Position numbers and translations under genes: made by a program. From the NCBI GenBank assembly GCA_023417165.1, contig JAEZGD010000318.1, forward strand, positions 1-5,264: a stretch of 5,264 nt of DNA, read 5' to 3'. The stretch comes from Planctomycetota bacterium (GTDB taxonomy: Bacteria; Planctomycetota; Planctomycetia; Pirellulales; Pirellulaceae). The notes beneath the pieces are model-generated. The model saw only the letters and a list, made by a program, of their open reading frames with translations. It made no database searches and was not told the DNA's origin. Positions 1 to 4,285 of this stretch are shown one piece after another. Within the stretch, counting starts at the first letter, position 1, and each line of letters starts with the position of its first letter.

Positions 1-648
1 CGCTTCTGCCAGCCGCGTCGGCGCGATCGGCGCTGGCTCGCCAGCGGAGTTTGCGTCGGCGACTCGTTCTTCATGATGTTTGAGCAACAAATCATCGAGA
101 GCGATGGCTTCGTCGAACGCTTTCTCCGCGTCTTCTAACACGACCTTAGCGCGCGCTTCCAAACGGTCGGCTGCGTCCGGATCGGCGGCGAGATCAGCGT
201 TGCCTGCACGCAGTTGCGCGGCTTCCGCAAGCAGATCTTGGCTGCGTTGGAAGGCGCGAATGCCCAGATAGTTTTTGAAACGCCGCGCCACATCGACCGC
301 CACATCGATGTCGGTCGTCGAAAGCGGCGCGTTATTGCGCGCTGTGACCATCACGATCTGGCTCTTCGCGCGATCTTGCGGAAAGCCTTCGGTCAATAGT
401 TGCTCGCCCACATAGCTGGGCATGGTGGTGGGCAGGTACGCAAGGTCGCCATCGTAGGTGATGTCGTCCCACCGGGGAGCGACCGCACGAATGCTGATCG
501 TGAGCACGATCCAAAACAAAATCACCGCCCACCACCAGCGAGTGATTAGCTTTCCATACGAGTCGAACATGAGCGTCACGTCGCGTGAAGGAAGGAAGCG
601 ATCGACGTAGCGACGCAGTTGGTGCGGCGGCCAACAGCGAATACGCAT
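1..648 (-). CDS. MMPL/RND-type membrane transporter, N-terminal part (3' end outside window)
   Basis: The first 216 codons of a protein that runs off the left edge. Residues about 38-57 form one strong membrane helix (WWWAVILFWIVLTISIRAV) behind a short basic, aromatic segment. It is followed by DLAYLPTTMPSYVGEQLLTEGFP and a SQIVMVTARN strand, the usual opening of MMPL/RND transporters, where TM1 leads into the first large extracytoplasmic loop. Such proteins move lipids, hydrophobic compounds or drugs across the inner membrane using the proton gradient; the substrate here cannot be told. Residues about 130-195 are unusually helical and charged (Ala/Leu/Glu-rich, including LEDAEKAFDEAIALDD), unlike the compact porter fold expected at once. 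The start is the first ATG after an in-frame TAG at 658-660. The ATG at residue 27 (568-570, MFDSYGKL) resembles family starts better and is equally possible. Neither start has a convincing Shine-Dalgarno. The family call rests on the N-terminus only. Confidence 0.72.
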   Translation of the reverse strand, partial: MRIRCWPPHQLRRYVDRFLPSRDVTLMFDSYGKLITRWWWAVILFWIVLTISIRAVAPRWDDITYDGDLAYLPTTMPSYVGEQLLTEGFPQDRAKSQIVMVTARNNAPLSTTDIDVAVDVARRFKNYLGIRAFQRSQDLLAEAAQLRAGNADLAADPDAADRLEARAKVVLEDAEKAFDEAIALDDLLLKHHEERVADANSAGEPAPIAPTRLAEA

Positions 649-661
649 CGTGCGTGTCTAC

Positions 662-686
662 GAGGCCGCCGAAGCAGCGCGGCCTC
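662..686. repeat. GC-rich 8-bp inverted repeat just upstream of the MMPL gene
   Basis: GAGGCCGC at 662-669 and its exact reverse complement GCGGCCTC at 679-686 are separated by 9 nt. In the minus-strand transcript this stem ends about 13 nt before the ATG at 648, in the leader of the transporter gene. No U-tract follows on either strand, so it is not a normal intrinsic terminator. It could hinder ribosome access to the upstream start, or simply be a DNA palindrome. Confidence 0.5.
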
Positions 687-702
687 TACTAAAGCGGCAT
701 TT

Positions 703-731
703 ATCGTACCGCGTTACAGCGTTGCGTCCAA
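703..731 (-). promoter_or_regulatory. weak sigma-70-like promoter candidate for the MMPL gene
   Basis: On the minus strand TTGGAC (731-726) is followed after exactly 17 bp by TACGAT (708-703). The -10 element matches TATAAT at four of six positions and the -35 matches TTGACA only in TTG. Its position, 55 bp before the ATG at 648 and in the gap after the protease gene, suits a start for the transporter transcript. Chance matches of this quality are common, so this is a candidate only. Confidence 0.3.
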
Positions 732-835
732 GGACCGCCAACACGCGGTCGGCCACGTTTCAAGTCAAACTAGGTAAAGATGGCCGTTTCGTTAGGTCGA
801 AGCAGCGACTTGAGTGGTGGTTTAATGGCCAGGCC

Positions 836-849
836 GCATTCCAGAATGC
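836..849. repeat. 14-bp palindrome, GCATTC-2-GAATGC
   Basis: GCATTC (836-841) and GAATGC (844-849) are exact reverse complements around 2 nt. As RNA this gives a 5-bp stem with a tetraloop 18 nt after the protease stop codon, without a U-tract. As DNA it looks like a small dimeric-regulator site about 105 bp upstream of the candidate transporter -35. Either reading is speculative. Confidence 0.35.
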
Positions 850-866
850 ACGCCTGACAACGGCCG

Positions 867-2522
867 CTAACGCTGGCTGATTTGGCTGCGCGCCAGTTCT
901 AGTCCGGCATCGAGCACCGCATCGGTAACTGGCGAGCTGTCGATTTCGCCGTCTTCCGAAACGATCGGTTTAGCGGTTGTACGCACCACCACATCGGGCG
1001 TCACGCCGCGATTGCTGATCGCTTGCCCGCTCGGCGAATAGAACTTCGCAGTGGTCAACCGCACGCCGGCTTTGCTGGCGACAAGCGGAAAGATCCCCTG
1101 CACCGAGCCTTTGCCATACGACCGCGTGCCCACAATCGTGCCGCGACGATGATCATGAATCGCTCCCGCGAAAATCTCGCTGGCGCTGGCGCTATCGCCG
1201 TCGATCAGCACTGCCAGCGGCACGCGCCACGTGCCCACGCTGTGCGCCTTGTAGTCGAAGTCTTCCTGGGGGCTGCGTCCCCGCGTCGACACAATCGTGC
1301 CTTCGTGCACAAACTTATCGGCGATCTCGACCGCACTGGTCAGCAGGCCGCCGGGATTGCCGCGAACATCGATAATCAAGAACCGCATGCCTTCGCGTTG
1401 CAGCTTCCACAAGGCCGCATCCACGTCGCGGCTGGTCGTCTTTTGAAAGCTGGTGATGCGAAAGTAGCCGACGCCCGCCTGGCGATCGATGATGCCGACG
1501 CGATCGACACTTGGCACATCCACGCGCTGCCGGGCGACCCGCAAACGCCGCGTAACATTCGCAGAGTCGACAAGCGTCACGGTCACAAAGCTGCCTTCAG
1601 GGCCTTTTAGCAGATCGGCCACTGCGTCGGGAGAATTCTCGGTCGTGGTGCGACCGTCGACAGCGACAATCTTGTCGCCCATTTGAATGCCGCCACGCTG
1701 GGCCGGGCTGCCTTCGATCACGCCCACGATTTCCAGAGCATCTTCTTTGGTCTTCAGCTCGATGCCCAGGCCGACGAAGTTCCCTTCGATCTGCGAGAAG
1801 AGGTCTTCGAGCTGAGCTGCCGTCAAAAAGCTTGAGTAGGGATCGAGCGAAGCCATTGCGCCGCAGGCGAATTCCAGAATCAAGGCGGGTTCGCTCAAGC
1901 CCAGATCTTGCGCGGCCCGGTAGGCGATATCGGCCACCAGCTGCTGGGCTTCCTGGCGACTGGCCAGTCGACGCGTCGACGCCAGTTGCGGCAGCGCGGT
2001 CCGGAAGCTCGCCACTTGCTCGGCGGAAGCATGCTTTAGATGCTGTCCGGCGAACTGCGATTCCTGCAAAGCCGCGTCCAAGCTGCTGACGCCGCGATTG
2101 ACCAGGCTATTCCAGTCGGGCGTCTCGACATAGTGCGTTTGCAGTTTCAGCAGAACTTCGCCATAGATTTCCAACGCCTCGGCGGTGGTCATCTCGGATA
2201 GCGATTTGACGTAGCTAGAATCCGCGTAGCGGCGCGCCAGATCAAAATGAATCCGCGTGCGCGTCAGACGCTCGGCAAAGTCGGCCTGATCGGGATACTG
2301 CTTGGAAGCTGCTTCGTAGTGCCCGAGCGCTTCGCCCCAGCGGCGCGACCGCTCCAGCTCATCGCCATGCAGCAACAAACGCTGTACTTCGGTAGTCGCC
2401 AGCTCGGTCGATTCGATGACCTGCGCACGTGCGAACACGGGCAGAACCAGCGAAGCAGCCAGCAGTCCGATGCTACCCAAAAGCGCCCAGGCCAGGCGCG
2501 GCGGCGAAGTCCTTCGACGCAT
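867..2522 (-). CDS. exported S41 carboxyl-terminal processing protease with TPR-like and PDZ segments
   Basis: A 551-residue serine protease of the Tsp/CtpA (S41) family, which degrades or trims proteins outside the cytoplasm by recognising their C-termini. Residues 1-33 are a signal peptide: basic RRR start, hydrophobic LAWALLGSIGLLAASLVL, and an A-R-A/Q cleavage site. Residues about 42-77 resemble one TPR hairpin (RRWGEALGHYEAASKQYP). A PDZ domain spans about 245-330, with the carboxylate-binding GLGIEL loop at 251-256. The protease core follows, with IDVRGNPGG at 384-392, catalytic Ser446 in SASASE, Asp457 in HDHR and Lys471 in YGKGSVQ. The Ser-to-Lys and Ser-to-Asp spacings (25 and 11) equal those recalled for E. 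coli Tsp Ser430/Asp441/Lys455, so it should be active. The frame is open to an ATG at 2621, but that lies on the -35 of the promoter at 2593-2621 and would bury the signal peptide, so the ATG at 2522 was chosen. GGAA 8-11 nt ahead is a weak ribosome site. Confidence 0.93.
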   Translation of the reverse strand: MRRRTSPPRLAWALLGSIGLLAASLVLPVFARAQVIESTELATTEVQRLLLHGDELERSRRWGEALGHYEAASKQYPDQADFAERLTRTRIHFDLARRYADSSYVKSLSEMTTAEALEIYGEVLLKLQTHYVETPDWNSLVNRGVSSLDAALQESQFAGQHLKHASAEQVASFRTALPQLASTRRLASRQEAQQLVADIAYRAAQDLGLSEPALILEFACGAMASLDPYSSFLTAAQLEDLFSQIEGNFVGLGIELKTKEDALEIVGVIEGSPAQRGGIQMGDKIVAVDGRTTTENSPDAVADLLKGPEGSFVTVTLVDSANVTRRLRVARQRVDVPSVDRVGIIDRQAGVGYFRITSFQKTTSRDVDAALWKLQREGMRFLIIDVRGNPGGLLTSAVEIADKFVHEGTIVSTRGRSPQEDFDYKAHSVGTWRVPLAVLIDGDSASASEIFAGAIHDHRRGTIVGTRSYGKGSVQGIFPLVASKAGVRLTTAKFYSPSGQAISNRGVTPDVVVRTTAKPIVSEDGEIDSSPVTDAVLDAGLELARSQISQR

Positions 2523-2557
2523 GCGAGTCGTTCCGTCGTACGGTGCTAAAGAAGCCT

Positions 2558-2583
2558 GGGGGTGATAGCTGATAGCATCCCCC
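2558..2583 (-). promoter_or_regulatory. 5'-leader stem-loop with tandem heptamer before the S41 protease gene
   Basis: On the minus strand GGGGG (2583-2579) can pair with CCCCC (2562-2558). The loop between holds a perfect tandem repeat of GCTATCA (2576-2563). Given the promoter at 2593-2621, transcription would begin near 2586, so this stem would sit at the very 5' end of the mRNA, about 35 nt before the ATG. Terminal 5' stems of this kind are known to protect transcripts from decay; that role here is inference. The words are seen directly; the fold is not computed. Confidence 0.45.
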
Positions 2584-2592
2584 GCCAGTTGG

Positions 2593-2621
2593 AATATAGG
2601 CCACGCTTTGCCCGTGGTCAA
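2593..2621 (-). promoter_or_regulatory. sigma-70-like promoter of the S41 protease gene
   Basis: Minus strand TTGACC (2621-2616), 17-bp spacer, TATATT (2598-2593). Each hexamer matches its consensus at five of six positions and the spacer is optimal. The predicted start near 2586 gives a leader of roughly 64 nt to the ATG at 2522. The spacer contains a small inverted repeat, CCACG (2601-2605) with CGTGG (2613-2617), which could be an operator half-site pair or chance. This is the best promoter in the window and it decides the gene start. Confidence 0.65.
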
Positions 2622-2661
2622 AAAATCCGGCGGGGAAAAGTCCGCAAAAAACCGCTATAAA
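2620..2661. promoter_or_regulatory. phased A-tracts upstream of the protease promoter
   Basis: In an otherwise GC-rich region the plus strand shows A6 (2620-2625), A4 (2636-2639), A6 (2646-2651) and ATAAA (2657-2661). The last three are spaced about one helical turn apart (centres about 11 bp). Part of this is a decamer repeat, CCGCAAAAAA then CCGCTATAAA (2642-2661). Directly behind the -35, such tracts often bend DNA or act as an UP-like contact for RNA polymerase alpha. The role is inferred. Confidence 0.4.
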
Positions 2662-2667
2662 CCGCAG

Positions 2668-2689
2668 CATCGACACCGCGGTGTGGATG
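2668..2689. promoter_or_regulatory. 22-bp near-perfect palindrome, candidate operator
   Basis: A perfect 12-bp palindrome, ACACCGCGGTGT (2673-2684), is flanked by one G on each side (2672, 2685) and then by complementary CATC (2668-2671) and GATG (2686-2689). Twenty of 22 positions are symmetric. Its centre is about 92 bp upstream of the predicted protease transcription start, a usual place for an activator or distal repressor. No known factor is recognised from the motif. Confidence 0.45.
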
Positions 2690-2879
2690 TGGTAGCGAGC
2701 GAACTTGTCGTGGCAGTCAGACGCCACTTTCCGGATGCGCTTCCTGGCGCGGCGATGCGTCGTGCACCGGTCCTGCAATGGGCAGTCCTTCTATTACTAC
2801 GCACGTCCTGTGGCTGCGGGAAGTGGAAAAATCGACGCTACAATCCGCATGCTGGCTGCCTTCGTTGCCAGCGGCAGCA

Positions 2880-2908
2880 CCGGCAGCAGTCGCTAACGAT
2901 TCTGCCGG
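2880..2908 (-). terminator. hairpin after tatD, possible non-canonical terminator
   Basis: CCGGCAG (minus strand 2908-2902) pairs exactly with CTGCCGG (2886-2880). An inner TCG/CGA pair can form within the 15-nt loop. It starts 25 nt after the tatD stop codon. No U-tract follows, so factor-independent termination is unlikely. It may be a 3'-end stabilising stem or a Rho-linked site. The rest of 2690-2879 holds only a short GTGGC/GCCAC repeat (2710-2727) and nothing else I can identify. Confidence 0.3.
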
Positions 2909-2933
2909 CCACGTCGCTCGCGGGGCGCTTGTG

Positions 2934-3713
2934 CTACACGCTCAGCAGACGCCGGGCGTTGGCGGTGGTGGTTTGCGCCAGGACTTCCAGCGTCGTACCC
3001 CGCGCATCGGCCAGGCATTGTGCCGTATGGACCACGAGCGCCGGTTCGTTGGGGCGGACGCCGCGATGGGGATGAGGCGACAAATAGGGCGAGTCGGTCT
3101 CGACCAGCAGGCGGTCAACAGGAATGCCTTGGGCGACCGCGCGCAAGTCGTTCGACTTCTTGAACGTGACCATGCCGGCGAAACTGATGTGCAGTCCGAG
3201 TTCTATGCACTCCTGGGCCATCGCCGCATCGCCGGTGAACGAATGCATGATGCCGGTGAGCGGGTCGCGCGACCGCGCCGCGCGTAGCATCTGCATGATG
3301 TCGGCTTCGCAATCGCGCATGTGCACGATGAACGGCTTTTCGAGTTGTTGCGACAGCCGCAAATGGCGATCGAAGTAATCCTGCTGCAACGCAAACGGCG
3401 CGAAGTCCCAGTGCTTATCCAAGCCTGTCTCGCCAAGCGCAACCACCCGTGGGTCTCGCGCCAGGGCGAGGATGCGATCCCAGTCGTCAGTGGCCGCCTC
3501 GTGCGTATGGTTCGGATGAATGCCAGCCGCGGCCCACACGCCGGAGAAAGAATTCGCTAAACGCAGACAAGCCTCGCTCGAAGCGACGGTGGTGCCGACG
3601 GCCAGAATGCGCGTCACTCCCGCCGCTTGGGCGCGGGCGACGACAGCGGCAGGCTCGGCCGCCAATTGCTCGTCGTCCAAGTGAGCATGGGTATCGAAAA
3701 GTTCTATCGACAT
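2934..3713 (-). CDS. tatD: TatD-family metal-dependent hydrolase (TatD-type DNase)
   Basis: A complete 259-residue protein, the normal length for the TatD/YcfH/YjjV family of amidohydrolase-fold enzymes. Family members act as metal-dependent nucleases, with 3'-5' exonuclease and D-aminoacyl-tRNA deacylase activities reported for some. All metal-site residues are visible: His9 and His11 in FDTHAHLD, Glu95 in ALGETGLD, His131 in VHMRD, His157 in MHSFTG and Asp207 in ETDSPYLSPHPHRG, followed by the family's RPNEP at 220-224. There is no signal peptide or membrane segment, so it is cytoplasmic. The ATG at 3713 places the first motif at the usual distance from the N-terminus. A GGGA 7 nt ahead is a weak ribosome site. 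It starts 42 bp after the four-helix protein gene and is probably in the same transcript. Which TatD paralogue it is cannot be settled from one copy, so the symbol is a family-level name. Confidence 0.93.
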   Translation of the reverse strand: MSIELFDTHAHLDDEQLAAEPAAVVARAQAAGVTRILAVGTTVASSEACLRLANSFSGVWAAAGIHPNHTHEAATDDWDRILALARDPRVVALGETGLDKHWDFAPFALQQDYFDRHLRLSQQLEKPFIVHMRDCEADIMQMLRAARSRDPLTGIMHSFTGDAAMAQECIELGLHISFAGMVTFKKSNDLRAVAQGIPVDRLLVETDSPYLSPHPHRGVRPNEPALVVHTAQCLADARGTTLEVLAQTTTANARRLLSV

Positions 3714-3729
3714 CAGCGTGTCCCAATAT

Positions 3730-3755
3730 CGGGCCAGCTCGCCCGACCACCGGGC
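3730..3755 (-). promoter_or_regulatory. two mutually exclusive hairpins between the four-helix gene and tatD
   Basis: In the minus-strand transcript three complementary words follow the upstream stop codon at once: GCCCG (3755-3751), CGGGC (3745-3741) and GCCCG (3734-3730). The middle word can pair with the first (5-nt loop GTGGT) or the third (6-nt loop GAGCTG), but not both. The second form ends 16 nt before the tatD ATG, near its weak GGGA site. This could set relative expression of the two genes or be a chance product of GC-rich sequence. No U-tract is present. Confidence 0.35.
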
Positions 3756-4256
3756 TTAATGCGCAGCAGGCGTGGCATGCGTCATTGGCACCGACACGCT
3801 TTGACCGTTCGAGTGAGCAGAGCCGGTCGGCTGCAAATCTTGCAACATTTCGAGATGCGCCTTCGCCATGCCGACGGTCTCTTCGACCACGGACTTCGCC
3901 ATGGGCGCAAGCCCGAGCAAGTCGGCGATCTGTTGCAGGTATTGTATCAACTTTTGCTGACGTTCGATCAGCAGCGTCAGCAACCAGTCAAACGCGACAT
4001 CGTTATAGGCCGTGAACGCAAGCGGGTACTCGCCCAGTTCGACTTGGCCGTTGTGGTCGAGAATCAACGTTCCTAAGCGATCGACCACCTGCCGATGATC
4101 GCGCGCGATCTGCTGCAGCGTCTCGCTCTCGCGCTTTTCGCCGCGACGCATCCAGGGCGCTGCGTCGTTCAAGTACATGGGGAGTGAACGGTGATGCACC
4201 ACGAGCACGCGGTTCAAAAGATCAGTGGTCGAATACGCGGTCATGGAGTCGTGCAT
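3756..4256 (-). CDS. uncharacterised predicted four-helix-bundle protein
   Basis: A 166-residue protein I do not recognise. The sequence suggests four long amphipathic helices: about 9-33, 42-66, 83-115 and 118-141, then a disordered tail with His148, His160 and His166. Helices carry possible metal ligands: His21-His22 (helix 1), Glu43, Glu45 and His54 (helix 2), Asp87, Asp90 and Glu98 (helix 3), and Glu125, Glu126, His134 and Glu136 (helix 4). The arrangement recalls ferritin-like or hemerythrin-like bundles, but no exact ExxH pair of a classic diiron site is present, so a metal role is only a possibility. There is no signal peptide or membrane helix. The frame is open to an ATG at 4319, but that would overlap the nuoN end by 34 bp. 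The ATG at 4256 has GGGAGAGG directly ahead, and the ATG at 4244 is also possible. It starts 29 bp after nuoN, which implies co-transcription. Confidence 0.75.
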   Translation of the reverse strand: MHDSMTAYSTTDLLNRVLVVHHRSLPMYLNDAAPWMRRGEKRESETLQQIARDHRQVVDRLGTLILDHNGQVELGEYPLAFTAYNDVAFDWLLTLLIERQQKLIQYLQQIADLLGLAPMAKSVVEETVGMAKAHLEMLQDLQPTGSAHSNGQSVSVPMTHATPAAH

Positions 4257-4285
4257 CCTCTCCCAGCGGCGAAGCTCAAGTGGTC

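Noticed and set aside
332..634. 100-codon minus-strand frame overlapping the transporter N-terminus
   Set aside because: It is in another frame of the same strand. The transporter frame alone shows a membrane helix and family-like sequence.
650..880. Plus-strand frame of 76 codons in the gap between the protease and transporter genes
   Set aside because: It overlaps the protease 3' end, has no ribosome site, its composition resembles random GC-rich translation, and no family is recognisable. All neighbours run the other way.
1023..1610. 195-codon plus-strand frame inside the protease gene
   Set aside because: It is entirely antisense to the conserved S41 core, is rich in Arg, Ala and His as expected from a reversed GC-rich gene, and has no recognisable domain.
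2523..2621. 33-residue N-terminal extension of the S41 protease
   Set aside because: Its start codon coincides with the -35 box, it would place sequence ahead of a clear signal peptide, and it spans the leader stem-loop.
2608..3287. Overlapping plus-strand frames across the tatD 3' end and the regulatory gap
   Set aside because: They are Arg/Ala-rich shadows of tatD codon usage, lack any motif, and cross the promoter elements of the protease gene.
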